From NCBI RefSeq assembly GCF_001279525.1, contig NZ_LGDY01000091.1:372001-436000 (forward strand): DNA of 64,000 nucleotides, in the 5' to 3' direction. Each line of letters starts with the position of its first letter. Positions within the stretch are counted from its first letter, which is position 1. Shown one piece after another: positions 33,385-41,827 of the stretch. The notes under the pieces were generated by a model, which saw nothing but the letters and a program-made list of their open reading frames with translations, did not search any database and was not told the DNA's origin. Source of the DNA: Nocardia sp. NRRL S-836 (GTDB taxonomy: Bacteria > Actinomycetota > Actinomycetes > Mycobacteriales > Pseudonocardiaceae). Made by a program: the position numbers and the translations under genes.

Positions 33385-34787
33385 ACGCGCTCCTTGAGTC
33401 CGATGAGGACAGTGCGGTTGAGCGGCAGGACCACGGCGCAGTAGGCGGCGAGCAGGACGACCGCGGTGACCGCGAGGCTCACGACGCCGGTGGCGTCCGG
33501 GAGGACCGTGCTCAGCGCGAAGCTCGCGAGGGCACCGGCGGCGACCGCGGCGGTCGTGCGGGCGAGGCGGGGGAGCGGCACCGCGAGGCCGTTGCGGTCG
33601 AGCACCAGCCAGGTCACCGGCACCAGCAGCCAGACCGTCGCGGTCTGGGTGACCGCGACCGCCGCCGGGCCGTGCGGGGTGGTGAAGGCCAGCGCGGTCA
33701 CGAGCGTGACGAGGTGCGCGGCTTCGAGGGCGAGGTACTGGCGGGCGTGCCCGGCGGCCCTGATCACCTGGTACCACACGTGCAGCAGACCCAGCCCGAG
33801 CCCGTAGCCGCACAGCAGGACGAGGATCCGCGCGGCGTCCGCCCACTGCGCGCCGAGCAGCAGGATCCCGTCCGCACGCAGCGCCACCGTGACGTACAGG
33901 CCGCCGGTGACCACCAGCGTCGCCGTCGTGAACCGGTGCAGCGCCTCCGGCAGCTCCTGTCGCTGTCCACTTCGGACCTTCGCCGCGCAGATCGGGAACA
34001 GCACACCGCCCAGCACGACCGCGACCATGATGTAGGGCACCCAGGCGATCCGGAACGCGAGCGAGTAGCCGCCGACCGCCTCCGGCCCGAGCACGTGGCC
34101 GATCGCGAGGTAGTCGACGTTGACCAGCAGCACCGCGATCAACGCGCCGGGCCCCACCACGGCCATCCAGCCCGCGGCCTCCACCGCGGCCGCCCGGTCC
34201 CAGCCCGGCCGGATCCGCGCCCCCGCGACCGCCGCGAGCACCGGCTGCGCCACCGCCGTGCAGAGCAGGCCGACGACGAACGCGACCGGCCCGGTGCCCT
34301 GCGCGGCCAGCGTGACGGTCACGGCGGCCCCGAGCAGCATGCCGCCCGCGTCCGGCAGCATCCGCCGCCGGAAGTCCAGATCGCGGTGCATCAACGCCAT
34401 CTGCACGCCACCCGCCGCCGTGAACGGCAACGTGAGCGCCGCGAGCCGCAACATCCCGGCGGCGTCCGGGGCACCGAGCACCGCCGCGACGGGCCCGGCA
34501 GCGGCGATGACCGCGACGGCGAGCCCGGCCCCGGCCGTGACGCTCATGGTGAGCACCGTGCCGGCGGTCGTCCGCGGGTCCTGCCGGGTGCGGCTGATGA
34601 TGTCGTAGACACCCATCGCCTGGACGACCTGGCCGACGTTGACGATCGACACGACCAGCGCCACCGCCCCGAGGTCGGCCTCGGTGAGGAAGAGCGCCAG
34701 CGCCAGCGTGACGACGATCTGGCTGCTCTTGCTCACCAGGTTGACCGCGAAGAGCCACAGCGAGCCCCGCACCGCCACGTCGGTCAT
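33381..34787 (-). CDS. Polysaccharide flippase, Wzx-like (MATE/MOP superfamily)
   Basis: A 468-residue protein with about 12-14 membrane helices and few charged residues. The start (VRGSLWLFAVNLVSKSSQIVVTL) and the pattern of helices match oligosaccharide flippases of the polysaccharide synthase family. It would move lipid-linked repeat units across the membrane before polymerisation. ATG 34787 overlaps the stop of the upstream gene (ATGA) and its stop overlaps the following glycosyltransferase gene, so it sits in the middle of a tightly coupled operon. Confidence 0.9.
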   Translation of the reverse strand: MTDVAVRGSLWLFAVNLVSKSSQIVVTLALALFLTEADLGAVALVVSIVNVGQVVQAMGVYDIISRTRQDPRTTAGTVLTMSVTAGAGLAVAVIAAAGPVAAVLGAPDAAGMLRLAALTLPFTAAGGVQMALMHRDLDFRRRMLPDAGGMLLGAAVTVTLAAQGTGPVAFVVGLLCTAVAQPVLAAVAGARIRPGWDRAAAVEAAGWMAVVGPGALIAVLLVNVDYLAIGHVLGPEAVGGYSLAFRIAWVPYIMVAVVLGGVLFPICAAKVRSGQRQELPEALHRFTTATLVVTGGLYVTVALRADGILLLGAQWADAARILVLLCGYGLGLGLLHVWYQVIRAAGHARQYLALEAAHLVTLVTALAFTTPHGPAAVAVTQTATVWLLVPVTWLVLDRNGLAVPLPRLARTTAAVAAGALASFALSTVLPDATGVVSLAVTAVVLLAAYCAVVLPLNRTVLIGLKERV

Positions 34788-36031
34788 GCCGCGCGCCGGG
34801 TGTGCCTGACCGCGAACACCACGAGCACCACCCACGCCACGACCACCGCGAGCCCGTCGAGCGTGACACTCGCCCGTGCCCCGAGGGCCGTCTTCACCGC
34901 GGTGTCGACGAAGTACAGGTGCGCGAACGGAACGGCGAGCAGCAACATGGCCACACCGGCCCACCGCCAGTGCCTCTCCTGCCTGCGCCGCCAGCACACG
35001 ACCGCCAGCGCGCACATCGCCGGAACCGCGATCAACACGTCACCCGGCTGGTGCACCAACGCGACCACCACACCCAGGCACGTCAGCACGTCCGCCGCCT
35101 CGCCCCCGCCCTCCTGCCGGTCGAGCCTGCGGGCCAGCAGCGCCGTGACGGCCAGGACCGCGATGAGGGCCACCAGCTCCGCCGCCGGCGGCAACCAGCC
35201 CGTCGTCCGGAAGAACACCGCGGGCAGGTCCACCCGTTGCGCCGTCATGGAGTCGACCGCGCCGTACCCGGTGCTGCTGGCCCAGGCGAGGTTGCGCTCG
35301 ATGACGTCGAGGAACCCGCCCAGCCCGTCCCTGCTGATCAGCACCGCCGCCACCGGCAGACTCGCGACCGCGGCGACCAGCGTGCCCAGGAGCGCCACCA
35401 ACCGGTCACCGCGCGCGAACACAAGCACCGCCAAGGGAAGCCCGAACTGCGGCTTCAACCACGCCAGCGCGAGCGCCGCCCCCGCCCACCCCGGATGCGT
35501 CCGGCGCAACAGCAACGCACCGGCCGCACCGACCGCGATCAACGGGTTGACCTGCCCCACGTACAGCTGCGCCTTGCCGACCTGGCTCGTCACCAGCAGC
35601 GTGGCGATCACCGTGCCCCCGGCGACCAGCGGCAGCCGCGCCCGGTGCGCGGCCATCACGGCCAACGCGACGAGCAGCACCAGGCCGGCCACCGCGAACG
35701 CCACCGCGCCGACCCGGTAGCCCGGCAACGCGAACGGCAGGTGCAGCACGAGGTGGTAGGGCTGGTAGAGGTTGAAGTTCTGCCGCACCGGCCAGTGCGC
35801 GAACATCACCGCCGGGTCGTAGGGGTTGCCGCCGGCCAGGAACTCGCGGATCGGGAAGTACAGCGCGTCGCGGAAGTCCTGCATGCGCTCTTCCGGCAGG
35901 TTCGCCTCCGTGGGCAGCGGGACCTCCCACGCCGGTTTGAGGGCGCGGACGGCGCTCGCGGTGCCGGCGAGGGCGATCAGGGCGAGGAGGATGGTCCTGG
36001 CTAGAGCGCGGCGGTTGGTGGTGGTGATCAC
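34784..36031 (-). CDS. GT87/DUF2029-like membrane glycosyltransferase
   Basis: A 415-residue polytopic protein, about ten helices. The first extracellular loop carries FRDALYFPIREFLAGGNPYDP, the aspartate-containing loop of the DUF2029/GT87 family (polyprenyl-phosphate-mannose-dependent mannosyltransferases); QVGKAQLYVGQVNPLIA and WLKPQFGLPLAVL are further family marks. It probably adds a sugar from a polyprenyl-phosphate donor on the outer face, and the GT2 enzyme at 27.5-28.3 kb could make that donor. GTG 36031 overlaps the stop of the preceding repeat-containing frame. Confidence 0.85.
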   Translation of the reverse strand: MITTTNRRALARTILLALIALAGTASAVRALKPAWEVPLPTEANLPEERMQDFRDALYFPIREFLAGGNPYDPAVMFAHWPVRQNFNLYQPYHLVLHLPFALPGYRVGAVAFAVAGLVLLVALAVMAAHRARLPLVAGGTVIATLLVTSQVGKAQLYVGQVNPLIAVGAAGALLLRRTHPGWAGAALALAWLKPQFGLPLAVLVFARGDRLVALLGTLVAAVASLPVAAVLISRDGLGGFLDVIERNLAWASSTGYGAVDSMTAQRVDLPAVFFRTTGWLPPAAELVALIAVLAVTALLARRLDRQEGGGEAADVLTCLGVVVALVHQPGDVLIAVPAMCALAVVCWRRRQERHWRWAGVAMLLLAVPFAHLYFVDTAVKTALGARASVTLDGLAVVVAWVVLVVFAVRHTRRAA

Positions 36032-36881
36032 GGGGTCACCGCCTTGGGTGGCGTGACGGGCTGGTGGGGTGTGGGGTCGGGCTCGTCGGCTGCGCATGGC
36101 CGGGTGGCGTGCGCGAGGTGCCCGGTGGGTGCGATGGAGGTTGCCGGGGCGGCGTCACCGCTATTCCCGGCCGGCGGGGCGCTCGGGCGTGGGTCGATCG
36201 GCGCGGCGTGGTGGGCTGCGCTCGGCTGGGTGGCGTGCCCGGTGGGCTGAGAAGCGGCGGACGTTGCCACGTCGGTGCCGCTGAGGACGCCGTCCGGCTG
36301 GGCGGTCCGATGTGGGGCGGCTGACGCCGTCTGGTCGGCCGCGCTCGGCTGGGCGGCTGCGAGGTGCCCGGTGGGCTCGGTGGGCTCGGTGGGCTCGGGC
36401 GCGGCGGGTGTCGTCGGCTCGGTGCCGCTGCGGGCCTCACCCAGCTTGCAGGTCCGGTGTGGGGCGGCCGGAGTCTGGTCGGCCGCGCTCGGCTGGTCGG
36501 CCGCCGTCGTCGTCGGGTCGACTCCGCTCAGCCGGGTGGCCTGCGCGAAGCGCCCGGTGGGCTGGGACACCGCAGGCGCCACCAGTTCGGCACCACCGCC
36601 AGCCCGGCCTGCGCCGCCAGCCCGGCCTGCGCCGCCAGCCCGGCCTGCGCCGCCAGCCCGGCCTGCGCCGCCAGCCCGGCCTGCGCCGCCAGCCCCCGGC
36701 CTGCGCCGCCAGCCCGGCCTGCGCCGCCAGCCCGGCCTGGACCGCCAGCGCCGCACCGCTCAGCCGCGCTCGCCACCCGTGCGCCCGCTGCCCGCACAGC
36801 GGGCAGCTTCGCCACAGCACCACCGTCGGCCGTCACCGACGTGCCGAGCGGCAGTGTGGGGCCCGTGCGGGGAGTCGTCAT
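36028..36881 (-). pseudogene. Ala/Pro/Thr-rich protein gene frame-broken inside an 18-bp tandem repeat
   Basis: The operon spacing predicts a gene from ATG 36881 (overlapping the upstream TGA) to TGA 36028 (overlapping the next GTG). The first part (MTTPRTGPTLPLGTSVTADG) is open until the repeat array at 36598-36743; the last part, after the array (segment ELVAPAVSQPTGRFAQATR), is open to 36028 in another frame. The interval is 854 nt; removing the 2 extra nt in repeat unit six gives 852 nt and one 283-residue protein. Its centre would be (GGAGRA)n hexapeptides and its C-terminal half degenerate repeats with QPTGH, QPSAADQT and APHRT. No signal peptide or known domain. It may be a pseudogene, a phase-variable gene, or a sequencing error. 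Confidence 0.6.
36598..36743. repeat. 18-bp tandem repeat array, eight units
   Basis: Unit GCCAGCCCGGCCTGCGCC is repeated head to tail: units 1-5 (36598-36687) are identical, unit 6 (36688-36707) has two extra C residues, unit 7 (36708-36725) is standard, and unit 8 (36726-36743) has two changes. On the minus strand each unit encodes the hexapeptide GGAGRA. Such an array is prone to slippage; the 2-nt insertion shifts the frame. Confidence 0.95.
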
Positions 36882-37741
36882 CACGCCAGCACCACCGCCA
36901 CCACGACCGCCGACGGCGGCAGCACGGCGAGTGCGGTGGCGAGGTCGTCGCGGCGCAGGCGGTCGTTCGCCGCCACCGCGATCACCGCGGTGCCGTCGCC
37001 GGGTTCGGAGGCCTTGTCCGGCAACGCCCGCGCCAGTTCCTCCGCCTTGGCGGCCAGGTCCGGGCCCACCGGCAGCACGCGCACCGGTCGTGCGGCCGCC
37101 GCGCACAGGGCCGCCAGGCGGTTGGTCAAGCCGGGGTCGTCGTTGTGCGCCACGACCACCGGGTGCCGGACGCCGGCCGTGGTGAGCACCGAGCGCACCA
37201 CGCTGCCCGCGCCGCGCAACCGGCGTGCCGCCGCGGCTGCGACGCCCGCGACCACCGCGGCCACCAGGGCGAGGCCGGTGGCCAGGCGCAGGTCGGGGGT
37301 GACCGCGGTGGTCTCCGGGCGCGGGTCGAGCAGCCGGAACCGGGCCGCGGGGGCCAGCAGGTCGGCGTCGACCACGGCCTTCGCCACCGCCGACACCGCC
37401 GCCGACGCCTGCTCCGCCGAGGGTGCGCGCACCGAGATCCGGGCGACGCCGGAGGCGGGCACCAGTTCGACGGCGATGGCGTCGGCCAGTTGGTGCGCGG
37501 GCATGCCCGCTGCGCGCCCGGCGGCGTCCAGGACGGACGGGCTGCGGACCAGTTGGACGACCGCCGGGGTGGCGAGCGAGGTGACCTCGCCGAACTGGGC
37601 GCTGTCCGGTGTGGACGGTGTGGCGAGCAGGGCGAGCCGGCCTTCGCTCTGGCCGTCGCGCAGTGCGACGGCCAGGAGCACGAGCGTGCCGACCACGACC
37701 GCGGCCAGCAGGCCTTCCACAACAGCTCGGGGAACTCTCAT
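36881..37741 (-). CDS. Wzz-like chain-length determinant / polysaccharide co-polymerase
   Basis: A 286-residue membrane protein with the co-polymerase plan: an N-terminal helix (about 7-27, VVEGLLAAVVVGTLVLLAVAL), an extracytoplasmic region (about 30-145) and a second helix (about 152-172). The cytoplasmic tail of about 110 residues resembles a degenerate tyrosine-kinase-type domain without a Walker A motif. It would set polymer length together with the Wzy-like protein. ATG 37741 overlaps the stop of the glycosyltransferase gene upstream (ATGA). Confidence 0.75.
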   Translation of the reverse strand: MRVPRAVVEGLLAAVVVGTLVLLAVALRDGQSEGRLALLATPSTPDSAQFGEVTSLATPAVVQLVRSPSVLDAAGRAAGMPAHQLADAIAVELVPASGVARISVRAPSAEQASAAVSAVAKAVVDADLLAPAARFRLLDPRPETTAVTPDLRLATGLALVAAVVAGVAAAAARRLRGAGSVVRSVLTTAGVRHPVVVAHNDDPGLTNRLAALCAAAARPVRVLPVGPDLAAKAEELARALPDKASEPGDGTAVIAVAANDRLRRDDLATALAVLPPSAVVVAVVLA

Positions 37742-38784
37742 CTTCTTCGTGCCTCCAGCACGGTACGAAGCAGTTCGTCGTAGGACTTCATCAACGTGTG
37801 CGCGTCGGCCGAGCCGTCGCGCGCGGTGGCGACGGAGCGGGCGACGGGGGAGTAGAGCAGGCTGTGCAGCGCCTTCGCGGTCTCGACCGGGCTGCGGCGG
37901 GGCACCAGGATTCCTCCGCCGCCGGACAGCACCTCCCGCACACCGTCCACATCGGACGCGACCACCGGGCGTTCCGCGGCCAGCGACTCCAGCAGGGCGA
38001 TCGGCATGCCCTCCCAGTCGCTGGTGAGCACGGTGACGTCGGCGGCTTCCAGCAGGTCGCGCACGTCCGTGCGGGTGCCGAGGAACCGCACCCGGCCACG
38101 GATGCGGCGCGCCTGGTCCTCCAGCGCACCGCGCAGGCTGCCGTCGCCGGCCAGCCAGAGCTCGGCCGGGCCGCCCACCAGCGCCCACGCGTCGAGCAGC
38201 ACGTCGTGCCGCTTCTGCGGTTCGAGCCGGGCCGGGCACAACGCGACCGGCGCGTCGGCCGGTGTGCCGAGGGCGGCGCGCACGGTCGCGCGGTCGATGC
38301 CGGGAGCCGACGGGAACACCGCGTTGGGGATCACCACGGCCTCCAGCCCGGCCGCGCGCAACCGGTCGGCGGACGCCGACGCCACCGCCACGACCCGGTT
38401 CGACACGCGCCGCAGCACCCGCACGGCACCGGGGACGTCCGCCTCGGCCACGCCGTGGAACACCGTCACCACCGGCAGCCGGACCGCACCCAGCCGCGCC
38501 ACGAGACTCGCGGACACGTTGTGCGCCAGCACGATGTCCGGCCGGAACCGCCGCACCGCCGCCGACACCGCCCACGCCGCCCGCGCCACGCCACGAGCTG
38601 ACCGGCGCGCCGGCGGCACGTCGAACACCGGCACCCCGGCCTCCCGCAGCGCCGCCACCCGGAAGCCGCCCGCGGTGGCCACCGCCGACTCCCAGTCGAC
38701 GTCCGGACCGGCGCAGGCCATCCCGGCCACGACCGCCTCCGCGCCGCCCGCACCCATCTCGCTGATCACGTGGAGAACGCGCAT
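37738..38784 (-). CDS. Family 4 glycosyltransferase (GT-B)
   Basis: A 348-residue GT-B enzyme. Start MRVLHVISEMGAGGAEAVV is the classical GT4 opening; the donor domain has ALCPARLEPQKRHDVLLDAW, AGDGSLRGAL, RVRFLGTRTDVRDLL and the E(x7)E element SDWEGMPIALLESLAAERP. It overlaps the polymerase gene upstream by 19 nt and the chain-length gene downstream by 4 nt. One of three GT4 enzymes in the operon. Confidence 0.92.
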   Translation of the reverse strand: MRVLHVISEMGAGGAEAVVAGMACAGPDVDWESAVATAGGFRVAALREAGVPVFDVPPARRSARGVARAAWAVSAAVRRFRPDIVLAHNVSASLVARLGAVRLPVVTVFHGVAEADVPGAVRVLRRVSNRVVAVASASADRLRAAGLEAVVIPNAVFPSAPGIDRATVRAALGTPADAPVALCPARLEPQKRHDVLLDAWALVGGPAELWLAGDGSLRGALEDQARRIRGRVRFLGTRTDVRDLLEAADVTVLTSDWEGMPIALLESLAAERPVVASDVDGVREVLSGGGGILVPRRSPVETAKALHSLLYSPVARSVATARDGSADAHTLMKSYDELLRTVLEARRR

Positions 38785-39935
38785 CGCCGCTCCTTCCGCG
38801 CCCGCTGTTCCAGCGCCACCGCGATCGCGACGAGCGACCACAGCGGCAGGTAGTACTGCTCGGACAGGAAGATCGACGCGACCAGCACGGCGATCAGCGC
38901 CGCCTGCACCGCCACGACCTGCCGCCGGTCGGCGCCGAGCCGCAACGCCCGTTCCGAGGCGACGAAACCGACCGCCACCACCGCGATCAGCAGCGCGAAG
39001 CCGGGCAACCCGAGCTCCGCCGCGACCTCGATGAACAGGTTGTGCGCCACCGGGGTCTGCTCGTCGACCTCCGCGTTGTGCGAGGCCGCCGCGTACTGCT
39101 GGCGGAACCCGCCGGGCCCCACCCCGAGCACCGGGTCGTCGGCCAGCATCCGGGCGGCCGCCTGCCAGCGCAGCATCCGCGTGTCGGCGTTCGTGCCCGC
39201 GATGTGGCTCTTCTCCTGCAGCGCCCGTTCCAGCTCCGCGTGCGCCACCTGGGAGAACACCAGCGCCGCCAAGCCGGTCACCGCAGCGGTGACCACCACC
39301 GCGCGCACCGGCAGCGCACGCCGCAGGATCAGCCACGCCAGCGCGCACGCCAGCGCGATTCCGCCGCCGCGGGAGAACGTCGCCAGCGACCCGGCCACCA
39401 GCACCGCGCCCAGCACCAGCGGCACGATCCGGGACCGGCCGCTCACCGGCAGTGCCACCAGCAACGGCAACGCCGCCACGAGGAAGAACGCCAGGTCGTT
39501 GGGATCCTCCAGCGGTCCGGTCGCCCGCAGCTCGCCGCCGGCCACGCTGAGCAGCCCACCGGCCGCCGCCGCCACGGCACCGGCCACGACCGCCGCGAGC
39601 AGCGCCCGCACCGGCACCTCCCGCGCCGCGACGTCGGCCAGCACCACCGTGACCACCAGGAAAGGCGCCCACCGCACCAGGTACTCGAACGTGAACGGCT
39701 CGGCCGCGTGCACCGCCGAGGTCGCCAGGAGCACCGCCGCCAGCAACGCGAGTAACAGGTGCAGCGGGTGCGGTGCGGGCAACCGGCGGTTCCGCAGCAG
39801 CGAGAACAGCCAGACGGCGATCAGCGTGGCGGGCACCACCTTGGCCGACTGGCCGTGCAGCCGCAGCAGGTAGCCCTCCACCGGCGCCAGCGCGACCGTC
39901 GCACAGGCCAGTACCCGCACCAGGGACGTCAGCAT
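38766..39935 (-). CDS. O-antigen ligase/polymerase-like membrane protein (Wzy/WaaL family)
   Basis: A 389-residue polytopic protein, about 10-12 helices, of the O-antigen ligase (PF04932) type. The large external loop contains RMLRWQAAARMLADDPVLGVGPGG and the conserved histidine segment TPVAHNLFIEVAAELGLPG. In a locus with flippase and chain-length protein it is the likely repeat-unit polymerase. ATG 39935; it overlaps the deacetylase gene by 7 nt. Confidence 0.88.
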   Translation of the reverse strand: MLTSLVRVLACATVALAPVEGYLLRLHGQSAKVVPATLIAVWLFSLLRNRRLPAPHPLHLLLALLAAVLLATSAVHAAEPFTFEYLVRWAPFLVVTVVLADVAAREVPVRALLAAVVAGAVAAAAGGLLSVAGGELRATGPLEDPNDLAFFLVAALPLLVALPVSGRSRIVPLVLGAVLVAGSLATFSRGGGIALACALAWLILRRALPVRAVVVTAAVTGLAALVFSQVAHAELERALQEKSHIAGTNADTRMLRWQAAARMLADDPVLGVGPGGFRQQYAAASHNAEVDEQTPVAHNLFIEVAAELGLPGFALLIAVVAVGFVASERALRLGADRRQVVAVQAALIAVLVASIFLSEQYYLPLWSLVAIAVALEQRARKERRCAFST

Positions 39936-40867
39936 GTGACCGGATCACGTTCCCGCAGCACGGAACCCGCCACGCGGTCCACGTGCGCGCCCGTGCCGAC
40001 CACGTCGAAGTGCCTGCGCAGCAACGACAACACCCACTCCAGCAACGCGACCTTCTCGCTGCCGGGCACCGCCATGCCGGGGAAGAACTCCATTCCCGGC
40101 GCCTCCGCGGCCGTCAGCACGTCGGTCGGGTGCAGCAGCAACGACGGGGAAACGTTGCGCGCACGGCACAACCGCAGCGCCGTGCGGAAGTACCCGCGCG
40201 CGAGCCGTGGCGAGATCCGGTGCAGCTGCAACAGGTACGCGCCGTGGATCGGCACGCGCAGCAACGGCATCGTGGTCACCGGCAGCTCGACCAGCCCGTC
40301 ACGCCACCGGTACGCCGTGTTGGGCGCCTTCACCCGGCCGAACCCGCCGAACAGGTCGGCGCCGCCGTCGGTCGAGCCGGCCGTCCGGTTGTGGTAGGCC
40401 CGTGCCAGCGGCCCGATCCAGGTGGGCAGCACGCTCGCGTCGTACCGGTACCCGCGCCGCGCAAGGACGTCGAGCAGCTGCGGTGTCACGCTGTAGCCAG
40501 GGCCGCGGAACCCCACCGGCCGCGGCGCACCGGCGGCGGTGATCGCGTCCTCCGCGCGCACGACCTCGGCCTCCTGTTCGGCCGCGGAGTAGCGGTGCAG
40601 CCACGGCTCGTGCCCGAAGGAGTGGTTGGCCACCTCGTGCCCGGCCGCCGTGATCGCCGCGACCGCCGCCGCGCCGTCGTCGCGTTCCGCGTCGGCGCCG
40701 ACCACGAACACCGTGGTGGTCAGGTCTTGCTCGCCGAAGACGTCGAGCAGCCGCGGCACCGCCGACGTCAGGAAGCTCGGCCGCTGCTCCCAGGTCGGGT
40801 CGCCGTGCGTTTTCAGGTACGCCCAGAGGTTGTCGAGGTCCAGCGACACGCTGGCGACGGGCTTCAC
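39929..40867 (-). CDS. Polysaccharide deacetylase-like protein (NodB homology)
   Basis: A 312-residue protein of carbohydrate esterase family 4 type. VSLDLDNLW carries the N-terminal Asp of the metal site, EVANHSFGHEPWLHR the H(S/T)xxH histidines, and VGFRGPGYSVTPQLL the conserved Arg loop. No clear signal peptide, so it may act on lipid-linked intermediates in the cytoplasm, or its export is undetected. GTG 40867 overlaps the transporter gene (GTGA). It could remove acetyl groups from amino sugars, exposing free amines. Confidence 0.88.
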   Translation of the reverse strand: MKPVASVSLDLDNLWAYLKTHGDPTWEQRPSFLTSAVPRLLDVFGEQDLTTTVFVVGADAERDDGAAAVAAITAAGHEVANHSFGHEPWLHRYSAAEQEAEVVRAEDAITAAGAPRPVGFRGPGYSVTPQLLDVLARRGYRYDASVLPTWIGPLARAYHNRTAGSTDGGADLFGGFGRVKAPNTAYRWRDGLVELPVTTMPLLRVPIHGAYLLQLHRISPRLARGYFRTALRLCRARNVSPSLLLHPTDVLTAAEAPGMEFFPGMAVPGSEKVALLEWVLSLLRRHFDVVGTGAHVDRVAGSVLRERDPVTC

Positions 40868-41685
40868 GGCTGCGCCCCGACCAGTTCGCGAGCCGGCCGC
40901 GACACGGACCCGAGCACCAGCACACCGGTCACCACCAGCAGCACGCCGAGCCCGACCCACCACTCGCGGCCCGGCGCGATCCGGTCGCCCATCAGCGCCA
41001 GACCGGCGACCGAGCCGAGCACCACGGTCGTCGCGTCCATCGACGCCACCGCCGAGGTGGCCGAACCGCGTTGCAACGCCGTCGCCAGGCACGCCTGCCC
41101 GACGAACGCCGCGAGCACCATCACCCACGTCAACGGGTGCAGCACCACGTCCAGCAACGGTTTGTCGGCCACCGTCCGCGCCGCCACCGCGACCACGGCG
41201 AACGCGAGCCCGGCCAGCACCGGCGTCGCGCCCCTCAGCACCCGTGCCAGCGGCAGCACCGCCAGCGCCAGCAGCCCCAGCACGATCACGCTGGGCAGCA
41301 GGGGAAGCGCGCGTGCCGACGATGGTGCGGCCGCGCCCGTGAGCAGCAGCAGGCCGCACGCCATCACCACCAGCACGGCGATCTCCACGGCCCGGATCCG
41401 CCACCGCAGCGCCAGCACGCCGATCAGCGTCGCCAGCCCGACCGCGCACGACGACCCGGCCTGCACCAGGTACAGCGGCAGCTCCGCGCGAGCCAGGAAC
41501 GCGAACAGGAAACCGCCTACCTGGCCGGTGAAACCCAGCAGGTACAACCGGTCCGCGGCCAGCCGCGCGAGCAGCCCGACGCCGCTGCCGGCCCGCTGGT
41601 CCGCCCTGCGCGCCGCGACGGTCTGCGCGACTATCCCGAGCCCGTACAGCACAGTCGACACCGCAAGGGCCAGATGACCGGACAC
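40864..41685 (-). CDS. DMT-superfamily (EamA-like) transporter
   Basis: A 273-residue protein with nine to ten predicted helices and an internal pseudo-duplication typical of EamA/SMR-like drug/metabolite transporters. I start it at GTG 41685, where HLALAVSTVLYGLGIVAQTV forms the first helix and GGAGAG is 6 nt upstream; the longer frame upstream crosses the divergent promoter. First gene of the leftward polysaccharide operon. It may export or import a precursor or lipid carrier; substrate unknown. Confidence 0.8.
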   Translation of the reverse strand: MSGHLALAVSTVLYGLGIVAQTVAARRADQRAGSGVGLLARLAADRLYLLGFTGQVGGFLFAFLARAELPLYLVQAGSSCAVGLATLIGVLALRWRIRAVEIAVLVVMACGLLLLTGAAAPSSARALPLLPSVIVLGLLALAVLPLARVLRGATPVLAGLAFAVVAVAARTVADKPLLDVVLHPLTWVMVLAAFVGQACLATALQRGSATSAVASMDATTVVLGSVAGLALMGDRIAPGREWWVGLGVLLVVTGVLVLGSVSRPARELVGAQP

Positions 41686-41827
41686 GAAGGACTCTCCGTT
41701 GGTTTTGGCGAACACGCTCCACGGCGCGCCTAAGACGGGCCGACAATAGACACCCCTGGGGCGCAACACTTTCGAGCGATACGCCAAGCAACGCTTTCGG
41801 GTGAAGAAGGCGGGCGCGTCAAGATCG

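Noticed and set aside
36598..36743. CRISPR-like array
   Set aside because: Units are directly adjacent without spacers and continue a coding frame; no cas genes are near.
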